This document shows positions 12,964 to 26,900 of a stretch of DNA of 64,000 nt, piece after piece. Location: assembly GCA_921293015.1 (NCBI GenBank), contig OV121094.1, forward strand, positions 3,090,764 to 3,154,763, written 5' to 3'. The notes under the pieces were generated by a model, which ran no database searches, was not told where the DNA came from, and saw only the letters and a program-made list of their open reading frames with translations. The stretch is from Phorcus lineatus (lineage: Eukaryota; Mollusca; Gastropoda; Trochida; Trochidae). Position 1 is the stretch's first letter. Every line of letters starts with the position of its first letter. Position numbers and translations under genes: made by a program.

Positions 12964-14234
12964 CATGTACGAAGGGATATAAAAAATTTCAATTATCACA
13001 AAGAATGTATTGGTGAATACCGACCAAATGATCACTGTAGCATAAGTGATCCTTTTCTAGTTCCTGGATCAACAATTATCTTTTTCGCGACAGCCAGTTT
13101 TACGTCTGTTGACCAAATACCACTACCCAGAATATTGAGGCGCGCAGTGTAATTAAGTTTTACATTTGAAGGGCTATACTGCACGTCAAATTCATGATGA
13201 GATGAAATCTGTTTATGACAATGACAGCCCATCCTATGACACTGTTGTGAGATGGAAAAGGAATTTCCAAACAGGCCATATGTCCCTCGCAGATGAGCCA
13301 AGAAGTGGACGCCCCTCACTTACTGATGATATGGATGTCATCAAGAAGGTTGAGACGCTGGATCAATAAGATCGCCGCGTAACTCTACAACTGATAATGC
13401 ATGAAACAGGTCTGTTACTCCACAACCAGTTGCATATGTCCAAAGTGTCAGCACGCCCGGTTCCTCGCTTACTGACTTCATTGCAAAAACAGAATCGAAG
13501 GGACATGTCACCGCAGGCATTGGAGCTTCTGGAACAAGACGAATAGGATTTCTTCAAACGTCTTGTTACCATGGATGAATGCTGAGTCTATCAATATGAT
13601 CCTGAGACAAAAGAGATGAGCAAAGAGTGACAGCATGCTACGTCACCACCTCCCAAAAAGGCCAAGATGCAAAAGTCTGTAGGAAAGGTCATGGTGTCTA
13701 TTTTTTGGGATTGCCGTGGCGTCATCTTGACGGATTATCTAGCAAAGGGTCAGACCATTACTGGAGCTTCTTACTGCAACCTGCTGAGCAAGTTACGAGA
13801 CGCCGTTAAACAGAAGCGCCGCGGTATGATCACCAAAGGTGTACGCCTGTTAGCTGACAATGCCACAGCTCACATTTGCCAAGCAACTGCAGTGGAGGCA
13901 CGGCGATTTGGCTTTGAAATCTTACCGCATCCCCCCTATTCATCCGATCTTGCACCAAGTGATTTCTTCTTGTTCCCCGAGATGAAAAATCCACTTCGTG
14001 GACGTCGTTTTGAGGACACAAATGACATCATTCGAGAGGTGGAGCCTTGGTTTTCCATGAAATCAAGGGTCTTCCATTCAGACGGCCTGCGCAAGGTCAA
14101 GAAGCGATGGAAAAATGTGTATCTCCGGATGGTGACTATGTAGAGAAGTCTTAAAAACATGAAAACAAATTAAAATTTGTACCTTTGATATGTGTCTTTG
14201 ATAGTTGAAACTTTATGATATCCCCTTATACATG
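12964..14234 (+). mobile_element. decayed mariner element
   Basis: Terminal inverted repeats of about 40 bases: the left starts CATGTACGAAGGGATAT and the complement of the right end starts CATGTATAAGGGGATAT. The left end is preceded by TA; the matching TA on the right appears mutated. The 1.27-kb length is typical of mariner. The empty site is in copy B near 21128, so insertion followed the duplication. Confidence 0.9.
13166..14143 (+). pseudogene. mariner transposase pseudogene
   Basis: The N-terminal helix-turn-helix part is in frame at 13166-13369 (SPSYDTVVRWKRNFQTGH, then EPRSGRPS). The catalytic C-terminal half is open at 13667-14143. Between them the frame is broken by several stops, including one right after the TMDE that carries the first catalytic Asp. 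The other two acidic sites are visible as ADNATAH and SSDLAPSD, with the 34-residue spacing of DD34D mariners. The C-terminal motif SDFFLFPEMKNPLRGRRF is well kept. The enzyme would cut and paste its own element; this copy cannot encode it. Confidence 0.9.
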
Positions 14235-15141
14235 TGATCGTACCGTAGTATATACCCTTATGAAAAATGAAATCAAGAAAATTAATTATTTACGTCACTG
14301 TAAGGCACAACCGAATGAGGTAACAGAGAAAATATTATAGAGTAATGTGCAGTCTTACTCCTTGTTTGTCCAGTAACACGACACGAGGGAACAAAATTAC
14401 AAGTGAGAATATACAACTTGGTTAAAACTGAAATAAAAGGAGGGTTTTCGATACAGTAATACGCACACACTAGCCTTCAGAATACGAAACAGCCTTCAGA
14501 ATATAAAACAGCCTTCAGAATACGAAACAACCTCTCTCCTATATCAGTGGTCTCAATACGCCATTTTTATGAAACGTCCCAATGACTCTCCTTACTAATT
14601 CGACGATGTTTCTACTACATATCCTAATTGCAAATAATGACTGACGTACCTTATGACTATCGCCCAGACACCCTTGTGAATCAACTGCCTTTCACCCATT
14701 TGTACGTACCCGTTTACAGTTCGGGCAAATGCTCACGGGGTTGTAATACTAGAAGAGGCGTGTTTACCGATCCATGAAGTTATTTGGTGTTTAAACAGTT
14801 TATATTCAGTGAAGATAGTGATTAGTTACAATTTTTGCATCTTAAAACACCTTCACCCAAATCTTTACAAAATTAAAGATATAATAAAAAATATTATGTA
14901 ACATGGAAATTAATACATTTTATAGAGAATGGAAGAAAGAAATTTAGAGGGCGATTAACGTTCAAACTGGAAACTGCAGTCAGGAGACACCCTTACTGTT
15001 TAAACTATATTGCTGGGCTGTTGTGGCCTAATAGGTTGTTAGAACTTAGAACTAAAACGTAAAGTTACTGCCTATTTCTTGTTACAACTATTCTACTGCT
15101 GTACAGCTCTCTTTCTGTTAACATTACATATGACTTCATAT

Positions 15142-16347
15142 TTTTTTGACAGACAGACAGATCTTTATTCAATAATGTAGACCAAATGACCCATAGTACA
15201 GTTTTGGTTTACAGATATATGATTTCAGTCACGTGATAATATATAAGTACAATCATGTTTTTCTTATTTCGAAGACCTTTTTAAGGAAGAATGACACAGA
15301 TATTAGCACATTTCTATTCTTCGAGTTTAACAAATTTATCAGTAATTGCTTATCTTTGTGGATAGTAGAAATGCTTGGGAGATATCTATTTCTAAGTTCA
15401 TTATAATAACTACAATAAAAAAATACATGTAATTCATCTTCGATGCAGCCTTCTTTACAATATGTACATAAGCCAATATTGTCATCTTGAACATTTTTCT
15501 TTCTGAGGTGTTTCACATTAAAATCGTGTAAAGATATGCGTAGTTTGCAAAAAAGCTCTTCTTAAAGTTATATCTTGAAGTTCAGTAATATAAGCCTCAG
15601 GGAAGATTATTGATTTAACACTTGAATAATGACATAGGTAATCTGAGGATGTTATTTGAGAATGCCATCATAACCATACATGTGAAAAACCAGACATAAA
15701 AAGAATATTTCTAATATCAGACACCCAAGAAGTTTTACCATTATCGTCTAATCTTTTCAACATATTATAACAATGTAAAGGTAGTCTCGTAGAATTCATG
15801 CGAATAATCTTTATCCAGTACTTTACAGCTCTAAGCTGAGATGAAACAAATAAATTTGTGCGGCCTGTTTCTCCTAAAACAGCCTTATTAGAAGCAAATT
15901 TATCAATGCCTAAGAAACGTTTGAAATAATTATTATATTATGCGGTATGGACTTTTTCTATAGACTCATTATATTTTACACCCCAAATCTCAGATCCATA
16001 AAGAAGGATTGGTGCGATTTATTCTGTCGAAAATCTTACAAACCACTGGAAAGGTTATAAACTTATTTTCTTTCAAAACATTATATACTGGAATAAGGGC
16101 TTTAGATGCTTGCAAAGCCAGCTGACTACAAGCTACTGACCAAGACAATCTAGAAGACACAGTCAATCCTAGATATTTATAATATGTCACAACATCAATA
16201 TTCTTATCACAATATGTCCATTTTTCAAACTTATTTAAAATACCACCTTTCCTGAAAACAATAACTCCTGACTTCTTAAGATTTACTTCAAGGCCCCATT
16301 TCACACAATATGATTGAAGAACATTTAACTGTTTCTGTCTGTTTCTT
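15142..16347 (-). mobile_element. 5'-truncated non-LTR retrotransposon (LINE) fragment
   Basis: Flanked by a 13-base target duplication, TATGACTTCATAT, at 15129-15141 and 16348-16360. The same target occurs once in copy B (21972-21984), which is the empty site. On the minus strand it encodes the end of a reverse transcriptase region (YYKYLGLTVSSRLSW at 16304-15990) and a C-terminal Cys/His cluster (CTYCKEGC, then ELHVFFYCSYY, 15516-15253), with stops and shifts between. The 3' end has GTCT repeats and a short A-run. It is dead on arrival: only the 3' portion was copied. Confidence 0.88.
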
Positions 16348-16464
16348 TATGACTTCATATATCAATAGTGAATATTGCAATTTTAATATATCACGTTTTC
16401 TTGTGCACTCAACTTTGACATCAGCAATATCTTCTGGAAGGGCTCAGTTTACATATAAAGTCGT

Positions 16465-17930
16465 TCCTATATGCAAATTGGATCCAATTACCAAAAGATA
16501 TATTTTGATAAAACAACGATTTTGAAAATAATTGCAATTATCATACCGATTTTAGTCAAATAATGCAAAGGACAAAGACACAGGATATCATACACAGCAA
16601 ATACATTACAAATGTCAATCTATGGTAATGAGTAAAATAAGTAGGTGTTAATATTTCAGGAAGACCTGGAGAGTAAATAATATAAATTTGAGTTTAGAAA
16701 AACACATAAAGCTAACATGTATGTTTCGTTCTGAATTTACATTTATCAACCGCTTGTTTTGAATAACATTGTTTAGGCAAAACATAGATTCATAGTTAAG
16801 AGATATGACAACAACCTTATACTAAAGTTTTATATGCAATACTTTAGCGAAAAGAATTTCTGCTGTCATATTTATAATGCAGGGTACATACACATCAGCG
16901 GCTTGGTTGTGGAGATATCAAAGTAGTATTGCTTTTGAGGGTCATATATGCTTTATATAACTTTATCAATGCTCACCACATTGTTTTATCGAAGAGAACT
17001 TAATGTGTTTAGTATTGTCATAATATGACAGAATATTTAGAAATGTTGATTTTATATAAATCTGTAATATAAACGATTAGTATATTTTAGTGGGGACTGC
17101 ATGGTGAGTGTATGTAATGTATTTTTGTGATCATTGGTTGAAGACGTATGCAAAGCGTACTTAGTAATTGGAAATACAATGATGATTATCCAAAAGATAT
17201 ATATAGATAAAACAACGATTAAAATTATTTTGAAAATAATTGGAATTATCATACTGCTTTTACTCAAACAAAGCAGAGGAAAAAGACAAAGGAGATTATA
17301 CACTGTACATATATTTTAAAATGTAAATCCATGGTAGAAAAGGAGTAAAATACAATGTAAGTTGGTGTTATGCCCAGTACTTTTCTCTATAACTCTCATC
17401 ATCAATCTAGCATAGTAGTTTATAGAATCAAATATTTCAGAAACAACTGAAAAGTTAATTAATACCGGTAATATAAATTTCAGTTTAGAAGCTGACATGT
17501 ATTTTACGTTCTGTATTTACATTGATCAGCCGTTTGTAATGTTTATGCGTAATATAGATTCATGGTTCAGAGATATGACAACAACTTTATATTTAACTTC
17601 TATATGCAATACTTTAGCGAACAAAATTTCTGCTGTCAAATTTATAATGCAGGGTACATACACAGAAGCGGCTTGGTTGTCGAGATAGCGAATTAGAAAG
17701 ATTTAAGGGTCATATATGCTATACTTTATCAATGCTTACTGCGTTATTTTATCGAAAAGAACTGAATATTTTTAGTATTTTGACAATATGACAGAATTCG
17801 TTGAAACAGTGATTTTTATCGATTAGTATTTTTAGTGATTAATGTTTAAACGGAAATGGGGACTGCATGGTGAGTTTATTTAATGCTTTTTGTGATCATT
17901 GGACGAAAGGAGGACGTAGGCAGAGTCATA
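16465..17930 (+). repeat. about 0.7-kb direct tandem duplication within copy A
   Basis: Units about 16465-17155 and 17157-17930 align along most of their length, for example the stretches around 16845-16905 and 17610-17690. Copy B (28080-28855) has one unit and then runs straight into the sequence after unit 2. Either copy A gained a unit or copy B lost one. Confidence 0.82.
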
Positions 17931-20900
17931 TATCGTTGCTGTTAATTTAACGACCTTATGTAACAGTTGAATGGTGTCGTCGATGGCTGATCTTGAACGA
18001 TATATGGGAAATTAAACGTATTTTTCAAAAAGGGAAGAAACATTTTGGTTGAAAGTGTTTGATAGATCAGAATCAGTCTTACTGTAATTGAGACGTGAGG
18101 ATTCTGCTCATTCATTCAGCTTTTGTTTGACATTCTGTGAAATTCACATCATCACATAGGATACATGCACACTCATCATAAGTACAAACCAACAGTACAC
18201 TGTAAATAAGTTAAAGTTAATGACCTCATTTCCAGTATAATTTACATATCTTTAATGACCCTTACCGTCATCAAATATTTAAAGTATGAACATTAATAAA
18301 GGAAGGGAATTGAAGATACGCATGACATGATATAACACGTGGCAATCTTGACACTACATACCTCTGAGGTTATGCTTGCACGAGTCGGAGCATACTGAAT
18401 AGCAACTCCAAAACTTTGAATAGAGACGTAAAGCAAACATAGTTAACTAGTGACACATGATAACATTTCAATGATAAAAAAGGCTCATTTCTGTATCAAA
18501 TAACAACGAACAGTCCATAGATTTAGCCGTTTGGATACTTTAGATGGTCTGAGACGGGAAGCTGATATTGCACAACCTATTCTCCCATCCAGTTTTATTT
18601 CCTGCGAATGCCATTACGCTTTCCAAACGTTGACAGATAAAGTGAAATTAATTTGAGTATATTCCTAAACATTAATGCGACTTCTGCAAGCTCTAAATTT
18701 TGCTGCTGGTTTGTTTATAAAACATAAAATGAATATCATAAGCCAACCCTAAATTAAGGGAATATTCTCTATGTCTTTGTAACCTTAAAGAAAAAATAAC
18801 ATAAGATTACATACATCTTAAAAATAAGTACGTTGTTCTTATCTGTTGATTTCCAAGTATACAGTTTATTTACCCGTCCATGATTTGGGTCAAGATCCGA
18901 GGCTTCCATTTGTAATATTTTCCATGAGAAGAAATAAACGATGAAAACGGGGTTTGCTTTCAAATTGAAAACTGACTTCTAAATAATTGGTATGTTGATG
19001 ACAGAAGTCAATCTCCACATATTAGAAGTGGCCTGAATATGACTTGTGTAAATTTATCGTTGATACATGTATTTCGTACTTGTTAAGTGCATTTTTAGGT
19101 CAGATTTTGGAAGGTATTATCGCTAATTATGAAAATATGTACGTCACATAAGTGAACTTGTAGACTCGGTGACATTTGGGGTTGTCAAATTGCTCAAAAA
19201 GTATGCTGACATAGCGATATCTTATGCGTCTTTTGATGTTCACATTTTATCTTCACTTTCATACTACTTTTGGCATTTTACAGTTTCAAGAAATATATTT
19301 TTGATCAGATTTTCATGTTAAATTTTCATCATTTTTCATATATATCATTACAATTTCACCATTTGAAGCTGTGGGTTTGTCCGTTATGTTGTTGTGGCGT
19401 ACATTTTCATCATTCAAGTGTTCGTAGCCTAGACCACTTCTGTGCTGCCTAGGCCTACAATACAACGTGTCTTTAAAACGTGACACGGGTCTTTGTAGTA
19501 GTTACTTCATCCATAAACGAGAGGTGGATCTAGTTACACCACACCTGATCGTTATGTCACGAGAATGTCACCGCTTTATAAAAAAAAACAATAAAAAAAC
19601 AAAGAGCTACTTTTTTTTCTTTTTTTTGCCTTTGAGCAATCACTTTGTCATAGACCTCTTAACGATATCATCGTGACGTCATTAAAATGATATCCGCCAT
19701 GAGTCGGCTATCATATTCTAATGTTTTACACATCAACCATGAAAACTTAATTTTTCATTTTATATATATATGCAGGTCCTCAGTTACAGGACTAGGTTAT
19801 TATCAATAATACACATTTCTTAACAATATTACTATTATTGTTTGGAAATCACCTGACGTATACAAAATAATGAAATCATATGTCAATGTTAATGTTTTTG
19901 TCACAATGATAACTAACTCTTACTATATTCTTGCATTTAGGACAGAACTTTCCAAGTTCACAGTAAGATTCAATCACATTAAATTAAATTAATTTCGACT
20001 CCAACCTACTTTCTGTATCACATTTTAGTTTATTAGTAATAAACCTGACAAAAATATTACAAATAAATAGGTTTTAAATGTCACTTCAAACTAGTCGTTA
20101 AAAAGATATATTGCCTTATTTTTGTTTCGTTAAAAATGATCTATATTATCGAATGTTCATATTTATTCAACGTAAACTTGTGTTACACTATCATTTATTA
20201 GACCCTGATTTATTCGTTAACTGTAAAGGGCCTTTTTAAGTTGAATAGCTTGTGCCAAAACCATTTGTTGTATTTTTCAATCAATTAATTTGTTCTGATT
20301 CTTATCTTTACGATTGATATAATCATGTCAATACTTCAAAAGCATACTTAAATACATTTTTGACCTAACTGGGATTGTTTCAAAATTGTCTGAACGGACA
20401 TTGCATCATAAATACGAACCATAAAAAAATCAGTAAAGTATTGATCATGTCCATGTTGGTAAACTCAGACATGAATCAATTATTGGATTTTTACAGCTAG
20501 TATCTTTGAGGAAAGTACCGAAATGATAATTGTTCATATTCAAAGGGTAGTCGATAACCCTCAAGATTATAGAGCCAGAAACAATTATCAGACAGCATAA
20601 TGCTAACATAACATCACCTTTGTACCGAAATGTATTGGTGTTAAGTAAATGTTATGCTGGTTGGCTGACGCAACTGTAAGTGTATTTCATCAGCCTGTCA
20701 CCTACATGTATACATGTTGACTTTAAATGCGCGTATATCGTTTCAGCGCGGCATAACCTCACAAAGAGACATTAACTACCATTTTTAAATTCATTGGGCT
20801 TTGGTACGTGCGAAAAGAAAAGTACTAATTTGCGTTAAAATCTACTGACATATTCATATCAAGTAAGACATGTTTTTGTACGTTTGCAATCAAGCAAAAG

Positions 20901-22408
20901 CCTTTCATAACGTTTAAGGGCCGCAATTCTAAGTAATATTTACATGAATACAAGGTATAAGGCAGGTCAATCACCACCAATGCATTTTGTTATCGGATTT
21001 AGATAAGTTTCCAGAATTACTCTAGAGTTCTTGGCGCGCGCTGGCTGTTATACATTGCCAGGGGTTTTTTTATCATTTACTACTTAACAGTTTCATTGGC
21101 ACTATGCAGAACCAGTTATCAAATTTGACCGTAAGGATATACCCTCATGGAAATTGAAATCAATAAAATTAATTATTTATGCCACTGTATGGCACAACCG
21201 AATGACGAAACAGATGAAATATTACGGAGTAATGTGCAATCTTACTTCTTGTTTGTCCAGTAACACGACACGAGGAAACAAAATCACCAGTGTGAATATA
21301 CAACTTGGTTAAAACTGAAATAAAAGGAGGGTTTACGATACATTGATATGCACACACTAGCCTTCAGAATACGAAACAACTTCTCTCCTGTAACAGTGGT
21401 CTCAAAACGTTTTTTGCATGAAATGTCTCAATGACTCTCTTTACTTATTTCTACTACATATCCTAATTGCAAATAATGACCAACGTACCTTATGACCAGC
21501 ACCCAGGAATAAGCTGCCTTTCACCCATTTGTACGTACCCGTTTACAGGTCGTGCAAATGCTCACGGGGTTTGTTATACTAGAAGAGGCGTGTTTACCGA
21601 TCCATGAAGTTAATTGGTATGCCCGATACTTAATCAGGTTATATTCAGAGAAGATAGCGATTAGGTACAAGTTTTGCAACTTAAAATTCCTTCACCAAAA
21701 TATTTACAAAATTAAAGATATTTTAAAAAAGATTATGTAACATGGAAATTTATACATTTTATAGAGAATGGAAGAAATTTAGAGGGCGATTAACATACAG
21801 ACGGAAAACTGCAGTCAGAGAAACCCTTACTGTTTAAGCTATATTGCAAGGCTGTTTTGAAAATGGCCTTATTGGTTCTTACAGCCACTGAGAACTACAC
21901 GAAAAGTAAGCTGTCTATTACCTGTGACTACTATTTTGCTTCTACTACAGTTTTTTTCTGTTAACATTACATATGACTTCATATATCAATAGTGAATATT
22001 GCAATTTTAATATATCACTTCTGCTGAGTATAATCTCTCTCTGTGACTTTGAACAATGTCAAGCGTCATACTTCAAACTTTATACTTTGCCTCCCTTGGT
22101 TAGCGACATGTGAGTCGTGCTTCAATTTGGCTCTCGCTAAACGCCCATATATCTCTTCATAGAAGATGAACTACTGAAAGTTTTCAAGACTCGATGTAAG
22201 TTGACATCATAATTATCACGTCTGTTCAACTATATGTAAAAAAAGTGACTTAATTAACACTTCCCCAGAAAATTTTTACTCCACGTTTCTCGTGAGGTCA
22301 AAGGTCAGCTTGTGTTCTTCGTGCGAAGACGGACTTCTTCCTCAAGACGTTATATGTTCATATGAAACTGTTAACATACTTTTGAATATAACGCATCATT
22401 CTTTGAAT

Positions 22409-23179
22409 ATGGGGCCGAAAAAAGTTGACCATAGTGAAGAGTTGGCTGAAATACAGAAAACTCTTCTTGAAATACCAAAGAAATCCGAACTTGAAGAATA
22501 CATAAGAACAGCTGTCACTAGCGTTATAGACTCCATTCGCGAATCTCTAAAGAATGAAATAAAGAGAGAAATCTGTAAAGAACTTGATGTCGACAAAATG
22601 TCAAATGAGCTTTTTTCGTTAAAAACTCAAAATGACCAGCTTCAAAACGAGTTGTTAATGAAGTCTAAAGTTATCGATGAAATGAAAACAAAGCTTGAAA
22701 ACACTTCTAAAATGGCTCAATCTGCATTCTCTCTGGCTAATCAAAATGAACAATTCTCTAGGAAGAACAATATAAAAATATTTAATCTTCCAGAACAGAA
22801 AGATGAGAATCTCAAGGAATTATTCATCGGTACCATGAAAGATAAGGGGGGAGTGGTGATTACTGAATGTGAAATTCTGGCTATTCACAGGATTGACCAC
22901 CGTGACAAGTCGATCATAAAACCTGTGTTGGTGAAGCTCGCCTCATCAGATATAAAGATGCGTGTGTTGAGAGCTAGGAGGCAACTTAAAGAAAATCGCT
23001 CTTTCCGTCTGTCTGACGACGTGACAAAGGCTAATGTTTTGCTGATTAACAGACTAAATGCACACAAAAACATTGAGAATGCATGGTACTTTAATGGTCG
23101 TGTATATGGTCAAACCAAACAAGGTCAAAAGTTCAAGTTTTACCCGCATGACGACATAGATGCTACTCTCAATCGTTGA
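22409..23179 (+). CDS. LINE ORF1 protein (coiled coil plus L1-like RNA-binding core)
   Basis: I take the ATG at 22409 (MGPKKVDHSEELAEIQKTLL) rather than the upstream in-frame ATG at 22292, since the intervening residues are Cys-rich and unlike such proteins. The product is 256 residues. Residues about 10-115 are heptad-like and charged, a coiled coil for trimer formation. Then come RKNNIKIFNLPEQKDENLKE and LAIHRID, matching the RRM-type core of L1 ORF1 proteins. The C-terminal part is basic. The protein should coat LINE RNA in the cytoplasm as a chaperone for target-primed reverse transcription. No zinc knuckle is seen. The frame is intact. Confidence 0.88.
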   Translation: MGPKKVDHSEELAEIQKTLLEIPKKSELEEYIRTAVTSVIDSIRESLKNEIKREICKELDVDKMSNELFSLKTQNDQLQNELLMKSKVIDEMKTKLENTSKMAQSAFSLANQNEQFSRKNNIKIFNLPEQKDENLKELFIGTMKDKGGVVITECEILAIHRIDHRDKSIIKPVLVKLASSDIKMRVLRARRQLKENRSFRLSDDVTKANVLLINRLNAHKNIENAWYFNGRVYGQTKQGQKFKFYPHDDIDATLNR

Positions 23180-23939
23180 TTGTGTTGTGTAACCATGCAG
23201 GTAACTGTGAAATCTACACGATTCAGTGGATATGCGCAACTTCTGGCCGATGTGAGACAACCAAATTACAAGAAACTCTTTCAAGTCTGAACGATCTGAA
23301 TGATATATACAAATATCTTCACTTTCATATTATTGATAATTACAAACCCCTGCTTTTTTTTGGATAGAGACTACAAAAGAAACTCAATAGAAATATGGTA
23401 TAATTAACATATTTTACGAACGTTTCGTAGTCCTTGAGAGAAAAGGTCAATATAATAGTGTTCTCCAGAAGTTCTCTCCCCTTAATAATATTGAGATAAT
23501 CGAATCTCAACATGTGAAAGGACTTGAGTTTTGTTTTGTGGTTTACTCCTTTTTCTTTTTTTTTGTAGGGTTTTTTGTTGTTGTTTTTTTTTCTTTCCTT
23601 TCAGATCACTCCCAAAACTTTCAGTTTCGATTACACAGTAAAAGTTGTTACGATTTTTGTGTTTAAACATGGACATACATGGAATGTACCCAAGAGATGG
23701 TAATTCTGAAGGTTTTTTATTTTTATTTTTCTATATCTTTCCTTTTCTTTTTATCGCTCTTTCTTTCATTTTCACTGATACTCTTCATGGTGATTCCTTT
23801 TTCTTTTATTGCAACGGTTATATCAAATCCGCCTCTAGTCTTTGCTCGAATTTGAAATTGAACATCCCTCCTTATCACATATATTCAACCTTTACAAATA
23901 AGATCACTATGATAACAATAACAACTGACGATAACCTAC

Positions 23940-26900
23940 ATGGCTGATTTAACTATTATTTCTAAGAATGCTAGGGGTCTCCAATCGGATGCAGTGAAGA
24001 GAAGAGACTTGTTTAATTTCCTTAAGAGTAAAAAATCCTCAATTATTTTCCTACAAGAAACACATAGCACTATTAATAATGAACAAACCTGGGCGGCAGA
24101 ATGGGGATTTCGCGCATATTTTTCACACGGTACAAGTAACAGTGCGGGTGTTATGATATTGATCAAAAACAATTTTGACTATCACGTTCATGAAATTATA
24201 AACGATGAAAACGGTCGTTTTATTATCCTCGACATTGACGTAGAAGATACGCGTATGTCTATAGTCAACCTCTACGGTCCAAATCCCGACTCACCTGATT
24301 TCTTTACAAAACTTATGTCACAACTAGTTCAACTCCCAGGAAGCCCGATTCTTGCCGGAGATTGGAATGTTGTTCAAGATTATAATCTCGACACCTTCAA
24401 TTACAAACATAAAAATAACTTACAAGCTAATAATGCCATAAAAGAAATGAAAGACAAATTAGAACTCGTCGATCCTTGGAGATTCCTCAATCCTGATAAA
24501 ACCCAATTCACTTGGCGACAAAAATCGCCCATTAAACAAAGCCGATTAGATTACTTTCTTATCTCAGAAGATCTATTACCAATTGTTAAGAAATGTTCTA
24601 TCGGAATAAGTTATAAATCTGACCACTCTTACATATCATTGGAGTTATCCATGAAACCAGTAGAAAGAGGACCAGGTTATTGGAAATTTAACTCTTTACT
24701 CCTACATGATACCCAGTATGCAAAATTAGTAAAAGATGTCATTCAACAAACAGTTAATGAATGCTACGTATCAGGTGATCCTTCTGACTTAGAAGATGTG
24801 AAATACAATATAAACGATCAAACCTTTTTCGAATTACTGAAGATGAAAATAAGAGGTGAAACAATTTCATACTCTATTACTAAGAATAAGGAAAACAAAA
24901 AAAGAGAAATACTCCTAGAAGAAATTGTCCGCAATTTAGAATCACATTCGTATGACTTAAGCAATGATGATAAAAATAAGCTCGAATCTAGCAAAGAATT
25001 GTTGGAAAATCTAAGAACAGAGAAAATAAAAGGAATCATATTTAGAAGCAAGGCAAAATGGTCAGAAGACGGCGAAAAAAACACTGAATATTTTTTGAAT
25101 CTTGAAAAAAGAAATTATGTCAACAAAAGCATGTGCGAAATTATCACACCTCAAAACAAATCCTTAACATCTAAAGAAGACATCTTAAAAGAATCTTCAA
25201 AATTTTATGAGAAATTGTATTCTTCAAATCACGATCCGAACTGGACAGATAATTTGAACACTTTTACAGACATAGATGTTAAGTTGTCAAATGACCAAAG
25301 AGAATCATGCGAAGGGAATATATCACCGGAAGAATGCTCCGCGGTATTAAAACATATGGAGAACAAAAAAAGTCCAGGCTCTGATGGATTTACCGTCGAA
25401 TTCTATAAATTCTTTTGGAAGGATATTAAATTCCCTCTTATAAGATCAATTCGATACGCGTACGAACACGAAACATTATCTACGTTTCAAAGGCAAGGCA
25501 TTATCACCTGTATACCGAAAGACAGCCGCGATCGTCGATATTTAAAGAACTGGCGTCCTATCACCCTTCTCAATGTTGACTATAAGATAGCATCTGGCGT
25601 AATTGCAAGTAGAATGAAACAGGTTTTACCAACTATCATCAGTGAAACTCAAACAGGATTTCTCAAAAATCGATTCATTTCAGAAAATACTAGACTACTA
25701 TACGACCTTATGAACCATTGCGAAGTAAATGAAATACCCGGTTTGTTAGTTACTGTTGATTTCGAAAAAGCGTTTGATACCATTGAATGGGACTTTATCG
25801 ATAAGGCATTAGAAACTTTCAATTTTGGTATCTCATTTCGAAAATGGATCAAAATTTTTCAAAATAACATTGTTAGTGCAATGATAAATGCTGGTAATAT
25901 CTCTGAGTACTTCAATCTAGGGAGAGGATGTAGACAAGGTGATCCCGTTTCTCCATACCTTTTTATCATATGTGCCGAACTACTGTCTATAAGCATTAAA
26001 AAAAACAAAAAAATTAATGGTATCAATGTCAATGGAGTGGAATATTGTATCTTTCAATATGCAGATGATACAAATTTTACACTCGATGGATCAGAGACAA
26101 GCCTATCAGAATTAATTGACATTTTGAAGAAGTTCGCTGCATGCTCAGGTTTAAACATTAATTACGATAAAAGTATGCTTATTTGGATTGGGTCTAAGAA
26201 AAATAGCACTGAAAAAATTTGCCCGCATATCCCTTTACGTTGGTCAAAAGAACCCTTCAAAATACTTGGCATTATCTTCAATGTTGATCTTCAAAATATG
26301 ATAAATGCGAATTTCGAAAAACAATTTGAAAAAGCTAGAAAACTTCTATTCTTATGGTCCACAAGGATACTAACTTTAAGAGGAAAGGTAACAATAATAA
26401 AATCCCAGATACTCCCATTGTTTACACATCTCTTTACATCCCTCCCAGACCCAGATAATGACTTTTTTAAACGTCTAGATACTATTCTACATAGATTTAT
26501 ATGGTCTGGCAAAAGAGACAAAATAAAGAGAAAAATGTTAACAAATGACTATCTACATGGGGGTCTTAAAATGACTGACTTTCGTAATTTTAATAAATAT
26601 CTTAAAATCAAATGGATCAAACGAATATCAACAGATGGCCTTTGGCAAAACTTATCTAAATTATGTTTATATCCATGTTATGATCTCACTTTGTTCAACT
26701 TCCAAAAACGAGGGTTACAAAGAACAAGTAAACTGATTAAAAATTCTTTTTGGAGAAATGTTATAACAAGTTACGCAGAACTGCGAAGTGACGATATACC
26801 TGATATCAGTTCTTTCTTAGAAACCCCATTGATGAATTTTGTTGCAAACAAAGATGTAAATTTCTTTATCCGATGGCACGATAAAGGACTAAAATATGTC

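Larger units (their letters stand above)
12520..19490 (+). repeat. segmental duplication, copy A
   Basis: Long stretches match 19585-31281 in the same order and orientation with scattered differences. Matched blocks include 12741-12955 with 20930-21128, 14240-15141 with 21128-21984, 16398-17155 with 28040-28855, 17930-18670 with 28848-29560, and 18795-19490 with 30632-31281. Copy A alone has the mariner at 12964-14234, the LINE fragment at 15142-16347 and an extra tandem unit near 17157-17930. Its left edge lies inside the presumed 5' region of gene 1, just upstream of the first coding exon. No conserved gene is evident in the shared sequence. Confidence 0.9.

Noticed and set aside
17052..17319. 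Hydrophobic overlapping frames on both strands in copy A
   Set aside because: They are AT-rich translation products, not kept in the parallel unit or in copy B.
22292..22408. Upstream in-frame ATG for the LINE ORF1
   Set aside because: The added 39 residues are unlike ORF1 N-termini, and the ATG at 22409 begins a typical polar coiled-coil protein.
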